64,000 nt of DNA, taken from positions 3,224,001 to 3,288,000 of the forward strand of contig OY756139.1 of NCBI GenBank assembly GCA_963576785.1, read 5' to 3'. Under the pieces are notes generated by a model. The model was given only the letters and a program-made list of their open reading frames with translations, made no database searches and was not told where the DNA came from. The translations under genes were made by a program, and so were the position numbers. Source of the stretch: Chlorophyllum brunneum. Its lineage: Eukaryota; Basidiomycota; Agaricomycetes; Agaricales; Agaricaceae. Numbering within the stretch: the first letter of the stretch is position 1; each line of letters starts with the position of its first letter. Shown one piece after another: positions 23,378 to 34,249 of this stretch.

Positions 23378-26113
23378 ATGTCTGCAACCTCAGCAGCGCC
23401 GTCCGCAACGTCGACGGCACCAGCTGCCTCGTCATCCGCAGCCGCTCTCCATGCAAGCAGTAACCTCAAGGTCCTGATCTCCTTACCCCCTGCCCTCCTT
23501 CATCCAAGACTCACATAGTTGGCAATTCGCAATTCAGGTCGTCGGCATTATCCTCGCACTTGTCAGCGGTGTCTTGATAGGCTCCAGCTTTGTATTCAAA
23601 AAGAAAGGTCTCATTCGCTCGCAGGCGGGCGGAGAGCTTGGTGAGGGTGTGGCATATCTTAAATCCGTGAGTAGCTGGTTACCCAGCCTTGGAGAAAATG
23701 GTTGACCATCTTCGTATCAGGCGCTATGGTGGACCGGGATGATCAGTGCGTACTAGAGTCTTCGGTGGCCCCTGTGGATGATTGATAATTACCATAGTGA
23801 TGATCCTGGGTGAACTATGTAATTTTGCTGGTCTGTCCCTATCTACCTACATCCCGTCCGTCTCCCCTAACCTGCTACATCCAGCGTACGCATTCGTGGA
23901 AGCCATTGTTGTAGTCAGTATACTCTCCAAGACTAACCCATATGTCATTCCTCAACTTTACCGCCACAGACACCACTTGGAGCGCTATCCGTTGTCATTT
24001 GTGCTATTCTCTCGTCATTCTTTTTGAACGAGAAGCTCACTTTCTTTGGTTGGCTGGGTTGTGGGCTCTGCATTGTATGTGTAACATTTCCCCGCCTTTA
24101 CCTCGTGCTCACTCTGCTCGTTAGCTGGGATCAACTATCATTGCACTCAATGGTTCGTCCTCTCGAACCTTTCCCATCCTTTCTTTCCCGTCATACCTGT
24201 GTCCGTAGGTCCCAAGGAAGATTCCGTCGGCCAGATCCGTGAATTTCAAAAGCTGTTCGTGGCGCCCGGATTCTTGGCTTTCGGAGGATCCCTCATTGTC
24301 ATTTCCTTGGTTATCGTCTTTTACTTCGCTCCCAAGTGAGTAGCATACTACCGCTCCGCACCCTAAAATACTCATATATACATCAGATATGGGAAGAAGA
24401 ACATGTTATGGTATATCAGCGTCTGTAGTATGATAGGCGGTATATCTGTCAGTGTTACTACCGGTCTTGGTGCGGCGATAGTAACGACCGCCATGGGGGA
24501 CAACCAGGTAAGTACTACCTCGCTTCTCAAGCTATCATTATTGATATGGTGTTCAGTTCAAATATTGGTTTATCTATTTCTTGGCAGCGTTCGTTATCGT
24601 CACCTTGAGTAGGTTCTACCAACTATACGATATGAATTAGACTCACCCCGTAATAGTCACCGAAGTTTATTATCTAAATGTTGCTTTGGCACTTTTTAAT
24701 ACTGGTATGTACATTTTTGTTCCCGCTATCAGATTAATTGGCTAACTCACGTTTGCAGCCATGGGTAAGGAACATTGAATAATCCAAGGACGCATATACT
24801 GACCATGTACCAAGTGACCCCTACTTACTATGTTATGTGTGAGCCGATCCCATTAATAGTATTTCACTGTCAGCTCACTCCCTTCAAGTTACTTTCTGTT
24901 CCATGGTCACCACCATCGTAAGTGTAAACTGTATATATTCACCCGTCCCTATTACTAAATTCCGCCATTCCAGGTTTTATTTAAAGGCCTCAAGGCTTCT
25001 GCAACACAAATACTGACCCTGGTCATGGCCTTCTTAGTCATCTGCGTCGGGATTACTATTCTTCAAATGTCCAAAGTCGACCCTGTTCAACTCAAGAAGC
25101 TGGACCGCCGCTCTACAATTCTCCTCCAGGCCGCCCGGTCACAAACCGAAGCTATGGACGAGAAAGATCTTTCTGGCTTAGAAGATCCTGGAATCGACGC
25201 TCTCCGTGGCTCCTTTGGCACTTTTGGCAGCATGATCCGCGCGAGAAGTGTGCGTAGGATGAGCCAACGGAGTAGTCGTGGACCCGATTACCATTCTCGA
25301 CCACCTGGCGCTGCCGCCCCTTATCATAGCGGTCTCCCCTATGGACATGAAGAGACGTTGGCTGGTTTGAAACGCCACCAGCTCTATGACGCTCCAGTAC
25401 CCAACGATGGCGATGCCGCATCGTTACGAGCCGCGTCGATGCACTCTCAAATCATCAACAAACGCCCCACAATCAAATTTGACAGCCAAGACGTTGTCCA
25501 CTCCTACAGCCGACCTGGTACAGGAGACAACAAAGCCATCCACGAACATCGCGCTACCCTAGCTAGCCCAGCCCCAACTGGATACCCACCACTTCCTCCT
25601 CCCAAATCACCGCAGCCTGCCGAAGGCAAGCTTCTCGAAATAGAAGGCCCCGAAGTCGAGACCCCTTCTACTTCGGCGGCTGTGATAGGTGACGACACTC
25701 AAACAAGCATCATCCCACCCCACTTGGAACGGAGTCTCGACAAAGAGGTGCACAGCGCACCGCCCACGATCTACGCCCGGTTTAAATCACCGCCTTCGCC
25801 TCCAATGCGCAAGGATTCACGAGAGGTATTTGAGAATCAGCGAAGCTCTGGTACACTTCTATCTTTCCCTTCAGTAACAGATTCTGCGAGAAGCGAAGGG
25901 TGGGATGATGAGGAGCTGGAACGGCAGAAGGAGAATGCGAGGGAAAAAGAACGGGGAAGGTCTGTGAGGAAGTATCCCAAGGGAGATGGTGATGACGACA
26001 AGGAGGAGAGTATATCATTGTGGCGGCCGAGTAATGATGATGAAGTGCCGTCACCGGACGAAGGAGGAATTAGACTTGTACAACAGCCTTCTCGGAACAA
26101 TGTTGGATCTTGA
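23378..26113 (+). CDS. NIPA-type magnesium transporter with long cytosolic tail
   Basis: Multi-pass membrane protein of the NIPA (DUF803) family, which moves Mg2+ across plasma or endosomal membranes. After a Ser/Ala-rich start ([19 protein letters not shown]) come [20 protein letters not shown] and [20 protein letters not shown]. Then [56 protein letters not shown] and [15 protein letters not shown] follow, and later [20 protein letters not shown]: about nine membrane segments. The membrane part is split by roughly ten introns, including one exon of only a few bases around ATG near 24762. The last exon (from about 24974) adds a hydrophilic tail of about 350 residues rich in Ser, Pro and acidic/basic patches, far longer than the tail of animal NIPA proteins. 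It converges with the beta-mannosidase gene. Confidence 0.88.
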
Positions 26114-26374
26114 GGTGTATTCCGGACCCTTGTGTGTGTTTCTCTTCGTTTAACTCGTTTCCAGGCTGCTGGACCATCTACTTAAATATATCATGTACTT
26201 GTCTGGGGGATGTTGATAATAGTGATGACCGCCATGATCTCTCCGTTACATTGGTTTCTTTCGATTGATTACCTTTGAGTACCGGAATGTACGAGTTGTG
26301 CTAACCATGATTTCTGCATCGATACCTGTATCGGATACAATCAGGCGTACTACACAAGACGGACGGGGTCGGAA

Positions 26375-29300
26375 CTAGATGTGGGTGTTATTCCAGAGAG
26401 AACGGACGACAAAGTCTACCGGGTGGGGGTCCTTGATGCGAGAAAGGGCAGGGTTCATCTCAAATCGTACTATGACTCGGTGAGTTGGTGGAAGTAGGCT
26501 GAAGCACGATAGATACACATACAGGTCTTATCCATCCCGGGAACGAGATAGAAACCATTCGTTGGTAGATTTGTCTTGGCGTCTACGAAAATCCCCATTG
26601 TTCCAGCAGGGTGATCCATCCATGTCCAGGCTCCAACGCCACCTTTTGCAGATAAAGTAAAGGTGAGATTGTTTGAGTGTGTAAGAGAGATTTGTGGGTC
26701 TTCGAGCTTCGCGTTGGCTAGAGACGTTGGTGTGAACTAGACCAGCCAAGACGATCATCAATAGAGCGATTCTCTAGAAATAATTTGGATAGTACATACC
26801 CATTGTTCATTAGTTACTGTACGTCCATCGACCTGTGCCGTCAAATTTAGTAACATCCAAACGTCGGTCGCGTTGTGGCCTTCAGGTAAGATATTCTCTA
26901 ATCCAGTTTGTTGAAGGATGACTGAGTTGTTCAGACTCGCTACGGTGAACGCATGCATCTCCGAGCCTAGAACAGTCCCATTCCAATCATACCAAGTCAA
27001 CTGCGCATTCCCATCCACACTCTCCCATCGATCTGATATAACAACAACCTCCAACGTCTCATTCTGCGCCGTCCAAAATGGATAAATCGTCACAGGTGAA
27101 AAAACACCTGTCAATCCATATTGTAAAACCTTCCACCTTCCAGAATATTCAACACTAGACCAACTAACACCTTGCCATATATCATTCAACTGCCAGACGA
27201 GTGCACCGAGATTGTTTTCGCCCTTTCCAGCACCGTGTCTGTACCATGCCACTTGAGAAACCATAGCGAGGTTATGGAAGACTTGGGTACTGTAACACCA
27301 TTGTGCGAAGGTTTGATTTGGGTTCGATTCAGAGTCTATGGGGCGAGGAAGCCATTCTTCTACTGCGAGCGTCATTTGAGCTTGACCCTGGGGTGCGTTC
27401 GGGTTGGGGAAAGCGAGGCTGCCTGCGGGTGGATGATGGTCTCTGGACATGACGACAGTGGAGTTGAAGGAAAAATCATCTGGGGAGGTGAGGACTTCTT
27501 CCCAAGTATAAAAGGATGGCATTGAGTGAAAGCTAGAAATTTGGGTAACGCTTAGGATATCTAGACAAACAGAGGGTTTTGAATCTTACCCAAATTCATT
27601 CATGAACCTGTAAAGAGTTTTCGGGGTGAGGGGTAGGCAGTTGAAATCATACTGAAGATGCTCACCGGATGACCGGGAAGGTGCTGTAATTGAACGCTTG
27701 GGTTGCATCGTAATTGTATCGCTCTGACAAAAAAATATGAATGACGTTAAGTTTCAGGATATGGGTGGAGCACACCTCCGTTGCCATAGATTTCACCAGT
27801 TGTCGCGTTACTCAATCGAAGTTCGTAGGGGTCCAGGCTCAGAACGCCGGTGGTGGTCGAGCAATCCGTATATGGTACCTAGTCAGGTTTTGGTACTTGT
27901 GTACACATAAAATGAAAGGGAGGGACACACCGAGCGCGTCTCCGATGTTACAATTGGCTGGAGGAAATCCTGGAACATTGCAACGTACTACAGTGGGCCT
28001 TGATTAGCTCCAATGGCGCGGGTCATTTATTCCGACGCACCTCGTTCAGGTAATGGGTTCCGTTGTCCAAGGCACGTACTGCGGTCGTTACAATACCCTC
28101 GATCTCGTTCCCGCCGGCCCATTGAGCATTACTCGGATGTCTATTCACTCTCCTCACGTTTTGGCGGACTTCAGGTTCGATAGACTCCAACAAGAAATCA
28201 TTGATTGGATACATCGAATCTGAGAAGATGAGCTCAGACCAGGCCAATATACCCATCTCATCGCAGAGCGAGTAAAAGTCATAGACACCACCAGCAACAC
28301 TGGGGTGGGAAGGCTGATAGGTGCCACCTCCCCATATACGCAACTAAGGAATCAGGGAAACGATCAACTTTCTGGAGTGATTCCGAGAAAAGGAAGCTGA
28401 CCATGTTCTGCCCGCTTTTAACGGCACTCTCCAATACCCATCGTACTTGATCAGTGGTAGTTCTTGCATAGAACGGGTCGAAAGGAATGATGTTGGTACC
28501 AAGAGCGTAGAACGGCTTCCCGTTAATATTGAAATGCCAGTTGTCGCCTGGAGTGATGCCGCCTGCCACTTCTTCCTGAGTATATGCTCTCTGAACTAGC
28601 TGAATAGTGCGGAAACCGGTGCGCGTGTTGAAAGAGATACTATCAACCATACCCCTCGTTGACATCATATCTATTGTGACAGACAGGTTGTAAAGTTGAG
28701 GTGTACCAAGGTTGTGGGGGAACCATCTCTTCGGCACGGAATCGGGTATCCTCCATACAGCGTTCACCCAGTTGGTGCCATCGCTACGAGCAGCGGGCGA
28801 AGCAAGGATCTTGGAAACCTGGAACCTTTTGCTGATGTTGAGTTCAGGGAAAGCAAGAGTCATAGACGTGGACTGGAAGTCTGTAGAGGACTGTACGCCC
28901 AGAGTGACGTTCACAACCCAGTCAACATCCTCTTTTGGAGCTACAGAGAACGATTCTCCGAGCTTGTAAATGTCAACAGAGTTTTCTTCGATAAATACAG
29001 AACTCGGCGTGTTGGTCCCTTCGACGTCCGGAGAAACTGGAGGTGTTCCAATAGTTTGTTTCTTGCCATTAGGAGATGACAGGGTTACGAAGTAAGCTGG
29101 TTTATATACACCGGACGGGATGAATGCTGGACCCTGGATGAGTATTTCAGCTCAGGGGTTTGGTATGGCCACAGAACCAAGAACGTACCCAATCCCAGCC
29201 AAAATCTGAGGCGATTTTGCGGACCCACTGACGGACTCCAGGGTATTCGTACTTGAAAATGGTAAGAGGTAACAAAAACTCGGTTTATGATAGCCTTACG

Positions 29301-29952
29301 CTGTCGCTGGTTCTGACACCATTTCCATTGGGAAAAAATTCGGCGTCCGGCCTAGATGTGACATTTAAACCATATGTCCAGGCAGACTCAAAGGCAAGGA
29401 CGAGATCGTTGCTTTGGGGAGAGGCCAGCATATGCGTTACATCGAAGACATATTGGCGGAACTGATTATTGACCCATGCGAGCGGTTGACCGGCAAGAGT
29501 CTGTCAAGAGAAAAAATGACCAGCATACTCATGAGAAATTCGCGACATACATACAATATTGGCAATCGTATCAATCCCGTAAAAAACGAGCAGGGTCTTG
29601 TTGGACTGTCTGAAAGCCCTGCTGTTGAGGAATGGTGAGATGTCGGCCTTGTACGTCCAGTTCTCTTCAGCAATCCAGCGTTGCGTAAAGTCTGTAGGCA
29701 GATCGGATAAACACGGGAATGAAAGGAGATCAAAAGTCTCGCACCGTTTACACTGAGCAGTGGTTCCGTGATGATTCCAGCGTTTAACAAGTCAATGTGA
29801 GCTTCGTTCGGTGGACCAGTGGAAGGAACGCTGATAGTTCCATTCGAACTAGTCAAGGTCCAATTCAGACTGGCGAGGTTGACAACATTAGCCAGAGCAT
29901 GCCTGGCGAGCAACGTGGATAGTATCAGGGGAGAGAAGCGCAAACTGAACAT
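26375..29952 (-). CDS. Beta-mannosidase, glycoside hydrolase family 2, secreted
   Basis: Hydrolyses terminal beta-1,4-linked mannose from manno-oligosaccharides, the last step of mannan breakdown. A likely secretion signal starts the protein (MFSLRFSPLILSTLLARHAL). Family landmarks in order: LNWTLTSSNGTISVPSTGPP, IASDFGWDWGPAFIPSGVY, NGKPFYALGTNIIPFDPFYA, LRIWGGGTYQ, FYSLCDEMGILAWSELIFSD and WAGGNEIEG with the acid/base glutamate. NEFGFHSMPSFYTWEEVL carries the nucleophile glutamate, followed by NNLGALVWQLNDIWQGVSW. Many N-glycosylation sites (NxT/S) fit secretion. There are at least ten introns; the final short exon reads FEMNPALSRIKDPHPV to TAG at 26375-26377. A broken copy of the 3' half lies at 31425-32405. 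Confidence 0.92.
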
Positions 29953-30450
29953 CTTTGATATGCGCTGTGTGTGGGTATCAGGGATTAGCTGGTTTATGAG
30001 GGCTCAGATGTCGCCACCACCACATGTCAGGAGCACGGAATTAACACCTACGTCTTCAATGCGGCATTATAGAAGGCATGAAAAGAAGGCGAGAAGGCAT
30101 ATCATGGGGCCTAGGGAAGGTCGAGGTCGGGAAGTGCCTTTGGCCAAAGATTGACCATCGTCTAGCTGTCGTCGATGTCCTACGAGGGAAATGGTATTGC
30201 GCATCAGGTTTTTCTGAAGCTATTTTCTCTAGCCTTTGTGTGTTTGTGAAGCTCTTGAGGCGAGATTGAACGACTTGACAGAGCTGGGAAGGAAACGATA
30301 AAATTAGAGCATGGACCCTCTGGAAACCAATCACATGTCCCTTTCAAGAGGACTTCTCTTCGTATACTCGAGTCCTGACGTAAGAATAGAGTGCATTGAA
30401 ACGTATATCTTTTTATAATAAGGACATATTTTATCATAAAACTGTTATCC
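29953..30450. other. Intergenic region between beta-mannosidase and glyoxalase A
   Basis: It should hold the beta-mannosidase promoter and the 3' UTR of the upstream glyoxalase gene; both genes run leftwards. Bases 30380-30450 match the 3' flank of glyoxalase copy B. Confidence 0.4.
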
Positions 30451-31210
30451 CTAGAAGTCCTTTCGGGTGTTTGCGAGGACCTGGACCCAGTACCTGGACA
30501 AACAACCAATCGTCAACACGGTTGAAATTGCTTTCATGCTTAAGACTTACCCATCAGGATCCAAAATGTAAGCCATATTCTTCATTCCTTCATTAAGCCT
30601 CTCGTGGAAAGGGACACCAAGTTCTTCAAAGCGCGCACACGCCTTCTCAACGTCATCGACAGTAATGGCGATATGTCCAAATCCGCGGCCAGGCTCTGTA
30701 TTTCCATTGGCATACCCTTGAAAGTTGGGGTCGGACTCCGTGCCATGGTAGTGCGTCAATTCCAAGACACCTACGGATAGAGTGTTCTGGGTTCATGATA
30801 TATCACAAGGTCGGAGATCATACCTTCACGTCCGAATCGGGTGTTCTTCTTCTCGTCGCTGCTTAGATCGCGCCCTTCATGGTTAAAAGCCACGAAGTAG
30901 ATAGTGAAGTCACTAGCTTTATATACTACATCCGAGTCAGCTAGACGTAGTCAGCGTGGTGAAAATACCGCTCGTACTATCGTATAATTCCATCCCAAGG
31001 ATCTAGGGTCACCGTGTTATCCTCGGAGTCTGGGTTTGCATAATGGATGCTCACCTCTTGATAGAACTTCAATGTGGCCTTGGGATCTTTGATACGAAGC
31101 ATAGTATGATTGAACTGATCAGCAACCACAACGAGTTAGTTAACTGCGAAGCGGTGGAGCATGATTAACCCTCTCACTCTATAGCTTGCTGTCTCTGCGG
31201 TGCGTGGCAT
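30451..31210 (-). CDS. Glyoxalase I-like protein (lactoylglutathione lyase family), copy A, catalytic Glu replaced by Gln
   Basis: Glyoxalase I converts the methylglyoxal-glutathione adduct to S-lactoylglutathione. Five exons: [11 protein letters not shown], then [27 protein letters not shown], the exon [17 protein letters not shown] to the RFGREG boundary, and [19 protein letters not shown] with [21 protein letters not shown] last short exon gives [13 protein letters not shown]. Metal ligands His (NHTML), Glu (LELTH) and His (GFGHI) are present. The fourth ligand, the catalytic base, is Glu in DPDGYWIE of known enzymes but Gln here (codon CAG). One residue is also missing in the NEGMKNMAY loop compared with copy B. 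The fold is probably intact but activity may be lost or changed. It is a single-domain form of about 150 residues. Confidence 0.82.
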
Positions 31211-31424
31211 GATGATGATGAGGAGAACCTATGATACTGAGGAGATGGGGGACCTTTTCGCGAATCCTCTTAAGATATAGCAGCCTGATCAGTCGGCAAA
31301 TCACTTCCCGCGGTCGTTTTCTTATCAGAAGTAGGGAGAAGTTTTTCTGGCACTTGGAATTAGAGAGGAAATCACGTAGTGCACCTCCCGCCACAACCCT
31401 GCAGTGATCTACTCAACTTAGATA

Positions 31425-32405
31425 CACCAAGTCTCCACCCTCTTCCCATTTTTGGCAGACAAAGTAAGGTGAGATCGTTCAAATGCGTAAAAGAGATCTG
31501 TGGGTTCCCGAGCTCCGCGCTGGCTAGTCGTTGGTGCACACTAGACCAGCCAACACGTTTATTAATAGAATGGTTCTCCGGAAAGTAGTTAGATACACGC
31601 CCACTGTTCATTGGTTATTGTACGTTCATCGACTTCGGCCGTCGATTTTAGTAGCATCCAAACGTCGGTTATGTCGTGTCTTTTCGGTTGGATAATCTCT
31701 AGTCCAGTTTATTGGAGGATGACCGCGTTGTTCGGACTCGCTACGGTGAATCCATACTTCTCCGTTCAACTGCGCATTTCCCTGCACACTCTCCCATCGA
31801 GCCGACGTAACAACCACCTCCAAGGTCTCGTTCTGCGCCATTCAGATAACCGCCACAGGCGATAAGACGCCTGTCAGTCCATAATACAGAACCTTCGACC
31901 TTCCAGAATATATTCAACGCTAGACCAAGTAACACCTCACCATAAATCGTTTACCCGCCATGCGAGTGGCCGCAATTGTTTTCGCCTTTTCTGACACCCG
32001 TGTATCATGCACCTGAGAAGATATGGCGAGGTTATGGAAGACTTGGGAACCGCAGCACCGTTGTGCGAAGTTTTGGTTTGGGTTTGACTCAGAGTCGAAG
32101 GGCGGGGAAGCCATTTTTCTACCATGAGTACCATTTGAGTTTGCCCCTCGGCTGCATTTGGGTTGGAGTAGCCAGGCTGCTCGTGGTGGATGGTAGTCTC
32201 TGGGCGACGGTGGAGTCCAAGGAGACATCGTCTGCGGAGGTGAGGACGGGTCCTGACTCAGAACACTGGTGGTTGTCGAACAGTTCGTGCATGGTTCCTG
32301 CGTAATTGTAAAATGTAAACCAGGGGACTCACTGAGCGCATCCCGGATGTTACAACCGGCTGGGGGAATCCTGGAACATTGCTATATGCTACAATAAGCT
32401 CTGGT
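31425..32405 (-). pseudogene. Beta-mannosidase fragment (3' part, broken)
   Basis: Matches 26610-28020 of the intact beta-mannosidase gene at DNA level, including introns. Recognisable peptides are FDSESNPNQNFAQRC, SQVFHNLAISSQV and AQNETLEVVVTSARWESVQG, spread over different frames with stops. A block equivalent to about 27497-27828 is missing, with the join near 32250. The 5' half of the gene, including the signal peptide and the acid/base region, is absent. No function expected. Confidence 0.85.
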
Positions 32406-32541
32406 TAGCTCCATAACGCAGAATCACATGCACCCTTTCGGAGAACTAGTATATGTTCTCTCGGCCTAAAGTATAATTGAAACATATATCTCATTACAAG
32501 AAAAACATATCTTGGCATAAAACATATAAGACGTGATGTCC

Positions 32542-33311
32542 CTAGAGCTTCAAGCCGTTTGCAAGGACCTCAACCCAATACCTGGATACATAACCAACCA
32601 TCAATGTGGGGAGATTACTTTTACGCTTGAAACTCACCCATCAGGATCCAAAATGAAAGCGATATTCTTCATTGTTCCATCAGTAAGCCTTTTCTTGAAA
32701 GGGACATTAAGCTGTTCAAAGCGTGCACACGCCTTCTCAACATCATCAACAGTGATAGCAATATGTCCAAATCCGCGGCCGGGGTCTGTATTTCCACTGG
32801 CATACCCTTGGAAGTTAGGGTCCGACTCCGTACCGTGGTTGTGCGTCAATTCCAAGATGCCTACAACACGGAGTGTTCCGGGTTTGTCGGTTGTGATATA
32901 TCAAAGGTCGGAGGAGATCATACCTTCACGTCCGAATCGAGTGGCCTTCTTCTCATCACCGCTTAATTCGCGCCCTTCATGGTTATAGGCTAAGAAGTAG
33001 AGAGTGAAGTCACTAGCTTCATGTGCTATATCCGCCGGGTCAGTTAGGGGTAATCAGTGTGGTCGATCGATCGTACTATCATATAATTCCATCCCAAGGA
33101 TCTAGGGTCGCCATTTTATCAGCATGGGTTTGCGTAATAATATGTAGACGCTCACCTCTTGATAGAACTTCAATGAGGCCTTGGGGTCCTTGATGCGAAG
33201 CATAGTATGATTGAACTGATCGACAACCACAGCGGGTTAATAAACTACGAAGCGCGGGTGCGTGATTAGTCCTCTCACTCTGTAGCTTGCTGTCTCTGCA
33301 GTGCGTGGCAT
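32542..33311 (-). CDS. Glyoxalase I-like protein (lactoylglutathione lyase family), copy B, all metal ligands kept
   Basis: Same exon plan as copy A, beginning [11 protein letters not shown] at 33311 and ending [12 protein letters not shown] at 32542. All four expected metal and catalytic positions are present: His in NHTML, Glu in [10 protein letters not shown], His in GFGHIAITV and Glu in YWVEV. This copy should be the active glyoxalase I, removing methylglyoxal formed in glycolysis, probably in the cytosol since no targeting sequence is visible. It lies upstream of the broken beta-mannosidase fragment, mirroring copy A upstream of the intact enzyme. Confidence 0.85.
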
Positions 33312-33395
33312 GGTGATGATATGATACTGAGGATGTGTGAGACCGTTTCACGAGCCCTCTTAAGATATGATGACATGATCAGTCAGCAAATCACT

Positions 33396-34249
33396 TATGC
33401 TGGGTGAAGTTTGCCCAACTTGGAATAATGTGGAGGTCCCAGATTGGAACTTCCAGTAGGTAACAAGCATTGCGCAACTGGATATGTCATAGGAGCAGTA
33501 CCATCAGAAGGTACCACTAGCAGATACAGTCATATTTCTATCATATAAATCTTAATTATAGCACCCCCCTGGGTGGACCTCAAAATATTCAGTGCATGGT
33601 GTATCACAGAAATCATAATATTCCATTCTACCTAACCACATACAGGCAAAAGACAAGAAAGACAACAAACAAAAAAAGAGATAAAAGATATCCATCAGAC
33701 AAGCACTCATCTCGCAGGCAAGTCCTACACGACCCTCAAACGAAGGCACGCACTAGAAAACAAGCCTAAACGTCCTCGAGACCCTCCATGCAAGAGAAAG
33801 ACATGTTCTCAGTTATAACGAGAGAGCGACACAATGTCATCGAGTGGATATGAAGGATGCGGCATTTGTAAAAATGCGAGACTCGGTCAGTTTCTGTAAA
33901 CAGATCCTGTTCGAGTATGTTCTAAAGAAACCCGAAAACCGCACCGGGAATGGGATTTATAGATTCGTGAAATGGTCCGTGCGTGGTCGATTGGGTAAGC
34001 GGAAATTTTTGCGAAGGGAGGTGTGTGATTGGTTGATGTGGTTCTCAGGGCTCGGAGTTTCGGGAAATCGGTCGTCCCAACTCGTCCGGCCGAGAGACAC
34101 AACCTTGGATACCGCGAAGGGAGCGAAAGACTATATGGTGTTGTATTCATAATACAGTGGAAATCAGAGATAGCAAGGGTACGAAATCGACAAGGGGGGA
34201 AAGCTATACCCGTCCAGGGGATTCACTTCTACCACACATGTAAACCGGC
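33396..34249. other. Intergenic region, no gene supported
   Basis: It lies between glyoxalase B and the ariadne-type ligase. It contains an A-rich stretch on the plus strand (33640-33690) and short frames without domain content. The 5' flank of glyoxalase B and the 3' flank of the ligase gene account for part of it. Confidence 0.4.

Larger units (their letters stand above)
31310..33395. repeat. Tandemly duplicated segment (beta-mannosidase 3' part plus glyoxalase)
   Basis: Bases 31310-33395 repeat, with deletions, the order found at about 26600-31310: beta-mannosidase sequence followed by a glyoxalase gene on the minus strand. Both glyoxalase copies share their upstream flank (CTCTTAAGATAT, then GATCAGTC and GCAAATCACTT) and their 3' flanks. 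The repeat therefore covers whole genes with intergenic DNA. Confidence 0.75.

Noticed and set aside
33552..33749. Short antisense frame with a hydrophobic stretch and several Cys
   Set aside because: Considered as a small secreted protein, but the hydrophobic part is internal, there is no cleavage-like pattern and no second exon.
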